A stretch of 38,369 bases of DNA from CAYRNY01 sp964425755 (GCA_964425755.1 CAYRNY010000027.1:1-38369); one strand, 5' to 3'; counted from the first letter of the stretch, positions 23,647-32,469 are shown. Notes: generated from the sequence alone by a model not told the origin. Program-made: numbers and translations.

Positions 23647-25179
23647 TCAGCGGCTCCAGTCATTGGCGATATCGTCTTCAGGGCTGGTCGTGAGCTGGTA
23701 CGTGTCGTCCTGTGTCATGTCGTAGATGAACACATCCCAGTTGCCGGAGCGGTCAGACGAAAACAGAATGTACCGGCCATTCGGCGAGTAACGCGGGCGG
23801 ATATCGTTGAACTCCGAGTCGATGATTTTTTCCGGTTCGCCGCCGCCGTATAGCGAAATGCGGTATATATCCCAGTCGGACGCCTCTGCTTCTCGTCCTT
23901 GAAAGATGATCGAGCGGCCATCCGGTGACCAGTCCGGCGCAGCCTCGATGATATCGGCCCCGTTCGTGGTCAGGCTGGTTATTTCACCGGTCTCGATGTT
24001 GTAGATGTTCAGGTCGACCGGCGTGTTAAATTCTAGCCGGCTCTTATCTGCCACGTAGACGATGAACGCCCCATCCGGTGAGTGGGCCGGCCAGCTCTCG
24101 ATGACGTCGTCCCGGGTCAGCCGCTGCAACGACGTGCTGCCTTCACCGCTCTCAACCACCGCGACCCGGTACAGGTCGGGCAGCACCGCTCCCATGCCCA
24201 CCGCTGTGAATGCGATCCAGCCTCCGTCGGGTGACCAATCTGGCGTGTCCTGTTCGAACAGCCCTCCGATGGTCCCATTCTGCCAGTAGATGCTGGCGTT
24301 GCGCGGGTTCGTGCCCTGGATATTGTCCAGTTTCAAAATTACCTCGCGCGTTCCGCTAAGGAATTCAATATAAGCATACTGGCTGCCATCGGGCGAAAGC
24401 ACGGGGGTGTGGCCGCGTGCATCACCGGAGAGCAGTCGTTGCCCGCTGCCATCAGCTGCCATCAACACGATCGGGTGATTCTCACGGTCGCCGGGCACGT
24501 TGCCGGATTCCAGGATCACATTTCCTGCCAGGCTGGAAGGCGGAGCCGGGTAGAATGTCGGTAGTATCTGCGGGACCGGCGTTGACGAGGGGACCGGGGT
24601 CCAGGTTGGCGGTGGTGATGTTTGCGTGACGGGTGGGACGCTGGTTACGGTAGGAAGGTTGCCGGCAAGCGGTGGACTATCGGGAACCGGCTCGCTTTCG
24701 GACGCATCCGGCCCGGCGCTGCTGTCGGTCGGATCGGCGGAGCTGCCATTGTCATTTCCGCCCAGAAGCAACAGTGCGGCCCCTCCGCCGAACACCAAAA
24801 CCAGGACGATCCCTGTGACCAGCAAGAAAAAACGTTTTCCGCCGCGCGCAGCACCAGCGCTTTCTACGGGCACCTCAGCATGTACATCAGGGGGCTGGGC
24901 GACGGGCTCTTCCAATGTTTTGGAAACGGTTTTTTCCAGCTGGGCGAGCAACTGTTGCGCACGTTTGTTTTCCGGATTGAGCACCAGTACATTGTTGAGG
25001 CAGATACGTTTTTCGTCGATGTCATCGGTTATCGCAGCCAACCAAAACCAGCCTTTTTCGTTGTGCTGGTCTTGCTCGACGACGCGTTCCAGCAGCGGGC
25101 GTGCGGTCGAGTAGTCGTTCGCCTTGGCTGCCTGTATGCCTTGTTTGAGTAGCGCTTCGACGGACTGGTTGTCGTCCAT
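23647..25179 (-). CDS. TPR-TM protein with extracytoplasmic PD40/TolB-like propeller
   Basis: This 510-aa protein has the shared TPR domain (about 9-84; LLKQGIQAAKANDYSTARPL, WFWLAAITDDIDEKRICL), one membrane helix near 117-140, a Thr/Pro/Ser linker, and at least five PD40 repeats (TPDWSPDGGWIAF, APDWSPDGRSIIF, RPRYSPNGRYILFSS and others) that should form a beta-propeller outside the cell. It resembles TolB-like proteins in its repeats but lacks a signal peptide because the helix is internal. ATG 25179 follows GAGGG; the ORF extension to 25416 overlaps the preceding gene and is not used. The stop of the next gene upstream is 28 bases away, so the two form an operon. A sensor role is inferred. 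Confidence 0.8.
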   Translation of the reverse strand: MDDNQSVEALLKQGIQAAKANDYSTARPLLERVVEQDQHNEKGWFWLAAITDDIDEKRICLNNVLVLNPENKRAQQLLAQLEKTVSKTLEEPVAQPPDVHAEVPVESAGAARGGKRFFLLVTGIVLVLVFGGGAALLLLGGNDNGSSADPTDSSAGPDASESEPVPDSPPLAGNLPTVTSVPPVTQTSPPPTWTPVPSSTPVPQILPTFYPAPPSSLAGNVILESGNVPGDRENHPIVLMAADGSGQRLLSGDARGHTPVLSPDGSQYAYIEFLSGTREVILKLDNIQGTNPRNASIYWQNGTIGGLFEQDTPDWSPDGGWIAFTAVGMGAVLPDLYRVAVVESGEGSTSLQRLTRDDVIESWPAHSPDGAFIVYVADKSRLEFNTPVDLNIYNIETGEITSLTTNGADIIEAAPDWSPDGRSIIFQGREAEASDWDIYRISLYGGGEPEKIIDSEFNDIRPRYSPNGRYILFSSDRSGNWDVFIYDMTQDDTYQLTTSPEDDIANDWSR

Positions 25180-25207
25180 GTTTCCCTCTATGTGATGATG
25201 AGGCGTC

Positions 25208-26746
25208 TTATTGGGGCTTCCAATCCGGGTAACGCGTGTCAATGGCGTTATCGCCAACAGTAAGTCGTTCGATGGTGCTGCCGTCGGGCCGTATAAGGTA
25301 CAGATCGAAAACCGTGCCTTCCCGATTAGAACTAAACGCGATCCAGCGTCCATCGGGGGACCAGGCCGGATCAAGCTCGTCAGCGGCGACATCGCGCGCA
25401 CGGATGGCGCGTTCACCGCTCCCGTCAGCGTTCATAATATACAGGTCATTGTTGCCGCGACGGTCCGAAACGAAGACGATTTGTTGGCCGTCGGGTGACC
25501 ATGCCGGTGCATAACTGTGATTCATGTTGTTGGTCAGCCGTTGCAGGTTGTCGCCCTGCGCGGTCATGCTGAAGATCTCCAACTCACCGGGACCGGCCAG
25601 ATCGGTAGCGAAGGCGATCGTGTCGCCGGTAGGCGACCACGCGGGCTCGCGGTCTTCGCCGCTGTGCGTTGTGATAGCGACGGGAGGACCGCCCGTCGCC
25701 GGCACGACGTAGATATCGAAGTCGCCGTCCGCATCCGAGGCGAAGGCCAGCCGTTGACCGTCCGGGGACCATGTCGCGCCGTGCATGTTGTTGGCCTCTT
25801 GCGTCGTCAGGCGCTGCGCGACGCCCCCTTCTGCCGGAACGACGAACAGGTCAAAGACCGCATCTGCTGCAGGGGTCGTTCTGATGTGCCCCGCAAACGC
25901 GATCTGTGTTCCGTCAGGGGAATAGGCTGCATCAAACATGCCGAGCAGTTGCAGCCCGGCGTTGCGATCGGCTTCCGACAGTGTGATCACCAGCCGCTCC
26001 TCACGCGTGCCGGAACCGGGGAGCGTGAAAAGTTCCGGGCTTTGGTTAGCCGGCTGTTTGCTGATTAGCAGCGTGTAGGTATCCAGCGGGGGCGGAGTCT
26101 CTGTCGTGGTAGTCGTTGGGGACGGAGTCCATGTGGCGGTAGGGGTCCAGGTTGGTGGCGGGCTTTGTGGGGGGCGTGTTGGGCGTGCAGTACCACTATC
26201 GGGAGTCGGATTGTCAGCACGCGGTGTGCGTGTCGCAGTGGGCCCCATCGCCGCTGCACCCAGCGGAGTAGCGGTTTGATCTGCATCATCGCTGCGTGTT
26301 TCGTTCCATAACAGCAGCAAGCCTAACGTGATGAGTAAGATTCCCAGTATTGCCAGGAGCGCCATCATTGTGGGTGCCAATCGGCGACGACGGCGGCGCG
26401 GCGGGGTGAGCAACACCTCACGTTCTGCTGTTGTCGCGTGTTCCTGGCGTTTTCTCCGCGGTGACGATGTGGGACGTGGAGGGCGTGCGATGCCACCGCT
26501 GCGTTCCAACCGCTCAAGTGCCTGCGCGGCGCGTTCGTTGTTCGGGTTGATTTTGAGTACCCGTTCCAGATATTCGCGGCGTTCGCCGATGTTTTCGGCG
26601 ACAGAAGCGAGCCAGATCCATGCCAGCTCATTATTCGGTGCCTGCGCGACAACCTCGTGCAGCAGGCGTCGCGCGGCAGACCGGTTGCCTTGCCGTGCAG
26701 CCCGAATGCCCGCCTGTAAAAGCTCTTGGATATTTTCAGTTGACAA
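25208..26746 (-). CDS. TPR-TM protein with extracytoplasmic PD40/TolB-like propeller (TTG start)
   Basis: This 512-aa paralog of the next gene has the TPR domain (about 5-80; ELLQAGIRAARQGNRSAARR, WIWLASVAENIGERREYL), a basic linker, one membrane helix near 125-147, a Thr/Pro linker and about six PD40 repeats (GATWSPDGQRLAFAS, APAWSPDGQQIVFVS, DPAWSPDGRWIAFSS). The start codon is TTG at 26746 (TTG-TCA-ACT), with AGGA nine bases upstream and the N-terminus aligning with the paralogs. Cytoplasmic TPR and external propeller suggest a transmembrane sensor or scaffold. It heads the pair with the gene at 23647; 144 bases separate it from the short paralog upstream. Confidence 0.8.
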   Translation of the reverse strand: MSTENIQELLQAGIRAARQGNRSAARRLLHEVVAQAPNNELAWIWLASVAENIGERREYLERVLKINPNNERAAQALERLERSGGIARPPRPTSSPRRKRQEHATTAEREVLLTPPRRRRRRLAPTMMALLAILGILLITLGLLLLWNETRSDDADQTATPLGAAAMGPTATRTPRADNPTPDSGTARPTRPPQSPPPTWTPTATWTPSPTTTTTETPPPLDTYTLLISKQPANQSPELFTLPGSGTREERLVITLSEADRNAGLQLLGMFDAAYSPDGTQIAFAGHIRTTPAADAVFDLFVVPAEGGVAQRLTTQEANNMHGATWSPDGQRLAFASDADGDFDIYVVPATGGPPVAITTHSGEDREPAWSPTGDTIAFATDLAGPGELEIFSMTAQGDNLQRLTNNMNHSYAPAWSPDGQQIVFVSDRRGNNDLYIMNADGSGERAIRARDVAADELDPAWSPDGRWIAFSSNREGTVFDLYLIRPDGSTIERLTVGDNAIDTRYPDWKPQ

Positions 26747-26890
26747 GGTAGTTTTTCCTGAATAGATAAGCCTGACTACGAGCGAATCTTATATCGGGAT
26801 AGCTGGCAAAGCCAGACCGGCCACAAAAGCGCAATAGCCTTTGTCTTGCGGCACGTTCTGTCCTGAGCTGTGACGGCCAGGATGTGAGGG

Positions 26891-27277
26891 CTACACCGCG
26901 ATGAGCACGATGATGGCAAGCGCGACCAGCAAAATAAGAACGCTCAGCCCGATGAACCCGTAGCGGATCACCGCCGTATTGCTGGACTCCTGGCGCTTTT
27001 TCATTTTTTCGAGTTGATCGAGCGCGGTCTTGTTGTTTGGGTTGATGCGCAAGACGGTGTTGAGGCAACGCAGGCGGTCGATAGGCGTTTCTGCAACCGC
27101 CGCCATCCACAGCCAGGCACGCTCGTTCTCATTGTCTTGTTCCAGTACTTGCTGGAAGATCATGCGCGCATTGCGCTTGTTACCTGCCTGAGCTGTCTGG
27201 ACGCCGAGTTGCATCAACTCTTCCAGGTTGGGTTTGTTTTCTCTTGCGTGTGTTGTGTTCGAATTTATCTCTGCCAT
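26891..27277 (-). CDS. TPR single-TM tail-anchored protein
   Basis: This 128-aa protein has the same TPR domain as the three genes after it (ELMQLGVQTAQAGNKRNAR, WLWMAAVAETPIDRLRCL, VLRINPNNKTALDQL) and one C-terminal membrane helix (about 103-128). It ends directly after the helix, as does the gene at 23064, so the cluster is framed by two tail-anchored short members with two propeller-bearing long members between. ATG 27277 is chosen because the paralogs start at this point; GGGAG lies eleven bases upstream, and the longer ORF begins upstream of the promoter. Function is unknown. Confidence 0.7.
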   Translation of the reverse strand: MAEINSNTTHARENKPNLEELMQLGVQTAQAGNKRNARMIFQQVLEQDNENERAWLWMAAVAETPIDRLRCLNTVLRINPNNKTALDQLEKMKKRQESSNTAVIRYGFIGLSVLILLVALAIIVLIAV

Positions 27278-27341
27278 CTGCGATCTGACTCCCGCCGAAT
27301 CGATCTTACCGAGCATACGATCTTGACAAAAACTTAACACT

Positions 27342-27370
27342 TTTATAGTCATGAATGCTCGTGCTGACAA
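27342..27370 (-). promoter_or_regulatory. Sigma-70-type promoter of the TPR-TM gene at 26891
   Basis: On the minus strand TTGTCA (27365-27370) and TATAAA (27342-27347) are 17 bases apart, giving a start near 27335. The plus strand has TTGACA at 27323-27328 in the same stretch but no equally good -10. The rest of the 356-base divergent region up to the PfkB gene shows nothing else clear. Confidence 0.7.
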
Positions 27371-27633
27371 GTTCAGGTATGTGACACGGATGTCGCGATG
27401 CCGATCCGTCCTGTCTCGGTATGTCAACGGCTGGTGGCTGTTTTGCATTGATCTCGCTCAAGGCAGGCCGTATCCCTCATACTATATGCTTGTGGCATGC
27501 TTTGCAATCGATTCGCCACGAGGTGATTGACGGGAGAGGCCGCCTGGGGCACAATGTGCTGGTAGCCGGTAGCGCCGGGGACGAGCAGTCATGCGGTTTC
27601 TTGCCCGCTAGCGTGTTTTGAGGAGCTAAAACG

Positions 27634-28569
27634 ATGGATTCAGATCGGCCAGTGGTTGTGATCGGCGCGTCCGGGATGGATATCAAGGGGCGTGCGAATG
27701 AGCCGTTCGCGATGGGGCGCTCAAACACGGGCGTGGTGCGGAGCAGCGTGGGTGGTGTGGCGCGCAACATAGCTGAGAATCTGGCCCGGCTTGAAGTCCC
27801 GACAATTTTGCTGTCGGCAGTGGGGCAGGATCATTCCGGGGAGTACATACTCTCTCGGACGGCGTCAACCGGTGTGGATACAAGCCTGGTGCTGCGCGTG
27901 CCGGATATGCATACCGGCAGTTATGTCGCGGTGTTGGACGAAAGCGGACAGCTTGTTGTGGCAGTGAGCGAATATGATTGCGTTGAACGCATCGCGCCAG
28001 CTTATCTGCAGAAGCACCGCGCGTTATTCGCCGAAGCCGGCATGATCGCGATCGACGCGAATCTTTCGGCGCGTTCGCTGACGTCGGTGTTCCGCTGGGC
28101 CAAACGATATGCGGTGCCGGTGTGCGCCGATCCGACCTCTGTGGCGCTGGCCCCTAAACTGATCCCTCACCTGTCCGATCTGTACATGGTTGCCCCAAAC
28201 GCAGCCGAAGCCGCTGTTTTGTGTGAAGACCCGGAACCGCCTCAAACAAGTGAAGATGCCGTTGAAACTGCGCAACGCCTGGTCTCGCGCGGGGTAGGCA
28301 TCGCGATCGTGACACTGGCCGAGCAAGGTCTGGCATACGCAGATGGCAGCAGCGCGGGGCATATCGCGGCGCTGCGGACCACGGTCGTGGACACGACCGG
28401 TGTTGGAGACGCGCTCACGGCGGCGGTGATCTTTGGCCTGATGAATGATATGCCGCTGGACGAAGCAGTCCGGCTGGGCGTTTCTGCGGCGGCGCTGACC
28501 TTGCGTACGCGCGAAACGGTGCTGCCCGACCTGAGCCTGGACCGGCTGTATGACGAACTGGTAGTCTAA
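27634..28569 (+). CDS. PfkB-family kinase, probably pseudouridine kinase-like
   Basis: This 311-aa protein is a ribokinase/PfkB-family sugar or nucleoside kinase. The N-terminal VVIGASGMDIKGRANEPF and the glycine motif SVGGVARNIAENLARLEVP resemble PsuK. The ATP and catalytic region is VDTTGVGDALTAAVIFG, with catalytic Asp259. PsuK phosphorylates pseudouridine to the 5'-phosphate, which PsuG then cleaves; no psuG is in the window, so the substrate assignment is only probable. GAGGAG lies ten bases before ATG. It stands alone on the plus strand, 78 bases before endonuclease III. Confidence 0.8.
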   Translation: MDSDRPVVVIGASGMDIKGRANEPFAMGRSNTGVVRSSVGGVARNIAENLARLEVPTILLSAVGQDHSGEYILSRTASTGVDTSLVLRVPDMHTGSYVAVLDESGQLVVAVSEYDCVERIAPAYLQKHRALFAEAGMIAIDANLSARSLTSVFRWAKRYAVPVCADPTSVALAPKLIPHLSDLYMVAPNAAEAAVLCEDPEPPQTSEDAVETAQRLVSRGVGIAIVTLAEQGLAYADGSSAGHIAALRTTVVDTTGVGDALTAAVIFGLMNDMPLDEAVRLGVSAAALTLRTRETVLPDLSLDRLYDELVV

Positions 28570-28647
28570 GGCCACCGGGTGTTGCTTCTGGCAGCGAGAG
28601 AAATCAGCATCGCACTATGAACGCTCACAACCTGACAGGATGACACC

Positions 28648-29358
28648 ATGACAGTATCAACACAGCACGGACTGGATACAGACACACTCGCGCGGCGTCG
28701 CAAGCAGTACGTGCAGGTCGCTGAGTTACTTGAGCAAGAATACGGCTATCCCGAATGGCGGCAGCATCTACTGCCGGTTGACGAGTTGGTAAGCACGATC
28801 CTCAGCCAGAATACAAACGACACAAACCGGGACCGGGCATTTGAGGCGCTCAATGCACGATTTTCCTCGTGGGAAACGGTGCGCGATGCGCCAGTCGAGC
28901 AGGTGGTTGATGCGATACGCCCGGCGGGTTTAGCCAATCAAAAAGGGCCACGCATCCAGGCGGCGCTGCGGCTTATCACCGAAGAGCAGGGCGCGATCAC
29001 GCTCGATTTTCTCGACGATATGAGCGTCGAGGATGGGAAGGCGTGGCTGACGAAGATCAATGGCATCGGGCCCAAGACTGCGGCAATCATTTTGCTGTTT
29101 GCGTTCAACAAGCCGGCGTTTCCGGTCGACACGCATGTCCACCGTGTCACAAAACGCCTGGGTTTGATCGATCCACACGTGAGCGCAGAACGCGCGCATG
29201 ACCAGCTAGAAGCGATCATCCCACAGGACGATTATTATCCTGCCCATCTAAACATCATCCGGCACGGGCGTGAAATCTGCCTGGCGCGGCAACCGCGTTG
29301 TGACGAGTGTGTGCTGAGGGCATATTGTGCGTACTATCAGACGGGCCAAAAGCGGTGA
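28648..29358 (+). CDS. nth: Endonuclease III, DNA glycosylase/AP lyase
   Basis: This 236-aa protein has the helix-hairpin-helix motif INGIGPKTAAIILLFAF with catalytic Lys143 and the PVDTHVHRVTKRLG motif with catalytic Asp161; the 18-residue spacing is the same as K120/D138 in E. coli Nth. The [4Fe-4S] loop is complete as C-x6-C-x2-C-x5-C (C211, C218, C221, C227). It removes oxidised pyrimidines in base-excision repair and nicks the abasic site. Length fits the family. AGGATGACACC precedes the ATG. It may be cotranscribed with the PfkB gene. Confidence 0.92.
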   Translation: MTVSTQHGLDTDTLARRRKQYVQVAELLEQEYGYPEWRQHLLPVDELVSTILSQNTNDTNRDRAFEALNARFSSWETVRDAPVEQVVDAIRPAGLANQKGPRIQAALRLITEEQGAITLDFLDDMSVEDGKAWLTKINGIGPKTAAIILLFAFNKPAFPVDTHVHRVTKRLGLIDPHVSAERAHDQLEAIIPQDDYYPAHLNIIRHGREICLARQPRCDECVLRAYCAYYQTGQKR

Positions 29359-29425
29359 TCAAGCGCCCGGCAGTTGTACGTACAAATCAGCGCCGGCGTT
29401 CGCATGCCCGGAGCGTGACTCAGCA

Positions 29426-29455
29426 TTGACGATTTTCGCGTGTCCGTGCTAGACT
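29426..29455 (+). promoter_or_regulatory. Sigma-70-type promoter of tRNA-Leu
   Basis: TTGACG (29426-29431) and TAGACT (29450-29455) are 18 bases apart. The start near 29462 gives a 5' extension of about 55 bases before the mature tRNA. Confidence 0.7.
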
Positions 29456-29516
29456 AGGCCGTGTTACCGTGGCGGCACTCTTACCTGCACAGGCTGGAAC
29501 GAGTACGTATGTTTAT

Positions 29517-29599
29517 GGGGCAGTGGCGGAATGGTAGACGCCGCGGACTTAAAATCCGCTGAGGGTGACCTCGTGTGAGTTCGAATCTCACCTGCCCTA
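29517..29599 (+). tRNA. tRNA-Leu (anticodon TAA)
   Basis: This 83-base class II tRNA has acceptor GGGGCAG with CTGCCCT (a G-U at the first pair), anticodon stem GCGGA/TCCGC around the loop CTTAAAA, so the anticodon TAA reads UUA and UUG. The long variable arm TGAGGGTGACCTCGT and the T arm GTGAG/CTCAC around TTCGAAT are as expected for leucine. The discriminator is A at 29599 and CCA is not encoded. It is a single-gene unit with a promoter and a terminator. Confidence 0.95.
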
Positions 29600-29619
29600 T
29601 CCCCAGTTTGAGCCAAAAT

Positions 29620-29640
29620 AGCGCCTTTTGGGGCGCTTTT
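29620..29640 (+). terminator. Rho-independent terminator after tRNA-Leu
   Basis: AGCGCC (29620-29625) pairs with GGCGCT (29632-29637) around a six-base loop and is followed by TTTT, 20 bases past the tRNA. Confidence 0.8.
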
Positions 29641-29673
29641 GTGTTATAGCGTACAAGGGACGTACGGCAGTCA

Positions 29674-29702
29674 TTGACGCGGTCTGGTAACCGTGCTACA
29701 GT
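29674..29702 (+). promoter_or_regulatory. Probable promoter of the PIN/TRAM gene
   Basis: TTGACG (29674-29679) and TACAGT (29697-29702) are 17 bases apart. The predicted start near 29709 leaves an untranslated leader of about 278 bases. Confidence 0.6.
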
Positions 29703-29708
29703 GAGCAT

Positions 29709-29986
29709 GCTACAGGTGGGATTGTCTACCGTATGTCAATTAAGATGATCACTACAGCACTGCAACCTTATTTATGTGTTGTGTGTGATTTTGGGATGGA
29801 TGTTATGCGACCATCCGATCGCTGTTGCAAATGGTAGTGCGCAATGCGCCTCGTCCTGTGGCTTGCCGTTTATAGATTGGGGCTGCCATCACCCGGGCGA
29901 CCACACCGCAGGTACTTCAACGGTCACGTCGCCACCCTTTATTTCCAGGCGACGGTCCGTGGTGGGGGTAGCCAGGAGGCGTCAGC
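29709..29986 (+). other. Long predicted 5' leader with two hairpins
   Basis: No gene is convincing here. The leader can form GGATGG/CCATCC (29794-29799 with 29811-29816) and GGCGAC/GTCGCC (29896-29901 with 29928-29933, loop of 26 bases). I do not recognise a known riboswitch. The last hairpin ends about 50 bases before the ATG at 29987. Confidence 0.4.
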
Positions 29987-31060
29987 ATGAGTTTCGAGTT
30001 TCTTCTCCGTTTGATCGGTATGATGATCTTCACATTGTTGGGAGCACTGCTGGGAGTCGATCTTTCCGGTGCGTTGAATCTGCCCCCGGAGGCAACCGGC
30101 CTGACGTTTTCACTGATGGGGGCGCTGGCCGGGTTGATCATGACGCCCTGGATCACGATTTATCCTGCCCAGAACGCACGGCGCATCATCACCAAGCTAC
30201 CGGTCGAAACGCTGGTGATGGCAATGGTTGGGCTATTCTTGGGAATGGCGGCCTCGGCATTGTTGGCATGGCCGCTGTCATTGCTGCCGGAACCGTTCGG
30301 CCCGATTCTGCCGACTGTGGCTGCGGCGATTCTGACCTACATCACGATCACAATCTTCGCGCTGCGCGGGCATGACGTGTTTATGCTGTTCGGTGGCCTG
30401 TGGCGCGGGGACCCGGCGGCAGCGCGCGCACTTGCCAGGGAAACACCAAGCGGCGAGATTCTGCTTGACACCAGCGTGATCATTGATGGGCGTATTCTTG
30501 ACATCAGCAAAACGGGTTTCATTCAAAGCACAATGCTGGTGCCGCGCTTTGTGCTCAACGAGTTGCAGCACGTCGCGGATTCGGCGGACGTGTTGCGGCG
30601 CAATCGTGGCAAGCGCGGCCTGGAGATTCTGAGCGAGCTACAACAGCACAGCGAGGCGCCCGTCCGTATCATCGAGGACGACATCGAGGGTATTGATGAG
30701 GTGGATGAAAAACTGGTGCTGCTGGCTCAGCAGATTGGCGCGCCGATCATGACGCAAGATCACAATTTGAACCGGGTGGCCGATCTCCAGGGCGTGAAGG
30801 TGTTGAACATTAACGAACTGTCGAACGCACTGAAGGCGATCTTCCTGCCCGGCGAAACAATGGATATCCAGATCGTGATGGAAGGGCGCGAAGAAGATCA
30901 GGGCGTGGGCTATCTCGATGACGGCACGATGGTGGTGGTCGAGGGCGGCAAGCGATACATGGACCGGACAATCCCGGTGCTGGTGACGCGTTACATTGTG
31001 ACCAATGCCGGACGTATGTACTTCGCGCAGCCTGAGGGAACCGGCTCGCTGCGCAAATAG
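29987..31060 (+). CDS. YacL-like membrane PIN/TRAM-domain protein
   Basis: This 357-aa protein has four membrane helices (about 7-25, 38-57, 77-95 and 105-125), then a PIN domain (about 157-285) with acidic residues in EILLDTSVIIDGRILD (D161 and D167), FVLNELQHVADS and MTQDHNLNR, and a C-terminal TRAM domain (about 290-350; GREEDQGVGYLDDGTMVVVE). This order is that of the Bacillus YacL family, predicted membrane-bound ribonucleases. It should bind RNA by TRAM and cut it by PIN with metal at the membrane. GGAGGCGTCAGC precedes the ATG. It is followed by a strong terminator and is convergent with the amidohydrolase gene. Confidence 0.9.
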   Translation: MSFEFLLRLIGMMIFTLLGALLGVDLSGALNLPPEATGLTFSLMGALAGLIMTPWITIYPAQNARRIITKLPVETLVMAMVGLFLGMAASALLAWPLSLLPEPFGPILPTVAAAILTYITITIFALRGHDVFMLFGGLWRGDPAAARALARETPSGEILLDTSVIIDGRILDISKTGFIQSTMLVPRFVLNELQHVADSADVLRRNRGKRGLEILSELQQHSEAPVRIIEDDIEGIDEVDEKLVLLAQQIGAPIMTQDHNLNRVADLQGVKVLNINELSNALKAIFLPGETMDIQIVMEGREEDQGVGYLDDGTMVVVEGGKRYMDRTIPVLVTRYIVTNAGRMYFAQPEGTGSLRK

Positions 31061-31085
31061 CAGCCGGCAGGCGTGCAAGTCGAGT

Positions 31086-31125
31086 AAGGGGCGTTTCCAG
31101 CGCATCGATGGGGACGCCCCTTTTT
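31086..31125 (+). terminator. Rho-independent terminator after the PIN/TRAM gene
   Basis: AAGGGGCGT (31086-31094) pairs with ACGCCCCTT (31114-31122), and the stem can be lengthened by TTCC/GGGG. A run of five T follows. It lies between convergent genes and may also help to stop the minus-strand gene. Confidence 0.85.
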
Positions 31126-31137
31126 CATCAGGACCGG

Positions 31138-32469
31138 TTATGCCTTGTATTCGCGAACTTGCGCCATATCCGCGCGTACCATACGGAACGCGCGCTGCTC
31201 AGCTTCGTGCATGATGCGATCTTCGTCAAGCGTCAGCAGTTCGCGATCCCGCATGAGCAATTGCCCGTTAACAATGGTATGCGTCACGTCCGCGCCTTTT
31301 GCGCTGTGAACGAGGTTAGCAACCAGATCGTGACGCGGGCGCATATGTGGGCGGTCAAGATCGACCAGGATCAGGTCGGCAGGGCGACCCTCCGCCAGTA
31401 CGCCACTATCCGCAAAGCCCAGCGCCGCCGCGCCGTTTTGAGTCGCCATGCGCAGCGGTATATCTCCCGGTAGCGCTTCAGGGCTTTGCTGCGTAAATTT
31501 CTCCAGCCACACTGCCTGGCGCAAAATCTCCCACATATCCATCGTCGCGTTGGATGCGGGACCGTCCGATCCGAGCGCGATGCGTGTGATGCCAGCCTGT
31601 TGCAAGTCCGTGATCGGGGTGGGGATGGACATGGCGAGTTTCATGTACGTGATCGGCGTGCGGACGATGTAGACGCCATGTTCTTTCACGATCGCCTTAT
31701 CCGCAGCGGACATTGTGAGTGAATGCGCGGCAATGGCGTGGTGATCAAACAGTCCGAGGTCGTGGAGTTGTTCCACCGGCGTTTTACCATAGCGTTTGAT
31801 CGAGTTGATCACCTGGTCTTCTGCATCGGCGATATGCAGGTGGACCGGCAAGTGATGCGCACTGGCTTCTGCGACAATGCGCTCCAGAAATGCTTGTGGG
31901 CACACGTAAGGTGAGTGTGGACCCAGGCTGGTGTGGATGCGCCCATCGGCGGCGTTGCGCCATTCCCGGCTGAAAGCGATTTGCTGTTCTGCGCCAGGGC
32001 CGATCTCCTGGTCGTCGCCCGTGCCGAAGACACACCAGGCCAACATGGCTTTCATGCCGCTATCACGCACGACTTCGCCCACGCGGTCCATGTAGAAGTA
32101 GTGGTCATTGAAGGCGACGGTCCCGCTACGGATCATCTCGCAGGCAGCAAGCGCCGCTCCCCAATACACATCATCGGCTGTGAGCGCGCTCTCCGCCACC
32201 CATATTTTCTCGTTTAACCAGCGCGGGAACGACAGGTCTTCGGCCCAGCCGCGTTCGAGCGTCATCGCGATGTGGCTGTGCGCGTTGAAAAACCCCGGCA
32301 GCGCGGCGTGCCTTCCGGCGTCGATGATCTCATCGGCAGTTGCGCCTTCCGGCACGCGGCCCAGATGTTTGATGCGTCCGTCTTTGATGTAAAGGTCAGC
32401 ATCGCGCAAGATCGTGCCGGCGTCATCCAGTGTAATGATCTGTGCGTTCTTGATCCAGATTGTGCCCAT
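31138..32469 (-). CDS. MtaD/SsnA-like amidohydrolase with altered active-site motifs
   Basis: This 443-aa metal-dependent hydrolase has the expected N-terminal beta sandwich, then metal ligands H64 and H66 (FFNAHSHIAMTLERG), H212 (PVHLHIADAE), H249 (IAAHSLTMS) and D302 (ALGSDGPASNATMDMW), as in the group that includes 5-methylthioadenosine/S-adenosylhomocysteine deaminases and chlorohydrolases. The usual HLHET element reads HLHIADAE and the usual HNPxSNMKL reads RTPITYMKL, so the substrate pocket differs from MtaD. A deaminase role is possible but the substrate is unknown. AAGGAG lies about twelve bases before ATG. It is convergent with the PIN/TRAM gene and divergent from cysS, so it probably has its own promoter. 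Confidence 0.78.
   Translation of the reverse strand: MGTIWIKNAQIITLDDAGTILRDADLYIKDGRIKHLGRVPEGATADEIIDAGRHAALPGFFNAHSHIAMTLERGWAEDLSFPRWLNEKIWVAESALTADDVYWGAALAACEMIRSGTVAFNDHYFYMDRVGEVVRDSGMKAMLAWCVFGTGDDQEIGPGAEQQIAFSREWRNAADGRIHTSLGPHSPYVCPQAFLERIVAEASAHHLPVHLHIADAEDQVINSIKRYGKTPVEQLHDLGLFDHHAIAAHSLTMSAADKAIVKEHGVYIVRTPITYMKLAMSIPTPITDLQQAGITRIALGSDGPASNATMDMWEILRQAVWLEKFTQQSPEALPGDIPLRMATQNGAAALGFADSGVLAEGRPADLILVDLDRPHMRPRHDLVANLVHSAKGADVTHTIVNGQLLMRDRELLTLDEDRIMHEAEQRAFRMVRADMAQVREYKA

Noticed and set aside
23647..26746. Call of the two PD40 proteins as TolB
   Set aside because: They lack the TolB N-terminal domain and signal peptide, and no Tol-Pal genes are present; only the propeller repeats are shared.
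29776..30375. 199-aa plus-strand ORF overlapping the PIN/TRAM gene
   Set aside because: Half of it is an out-of-frame reading of the PIN/TRAM gene; the rest is the low-quality leader sequence.
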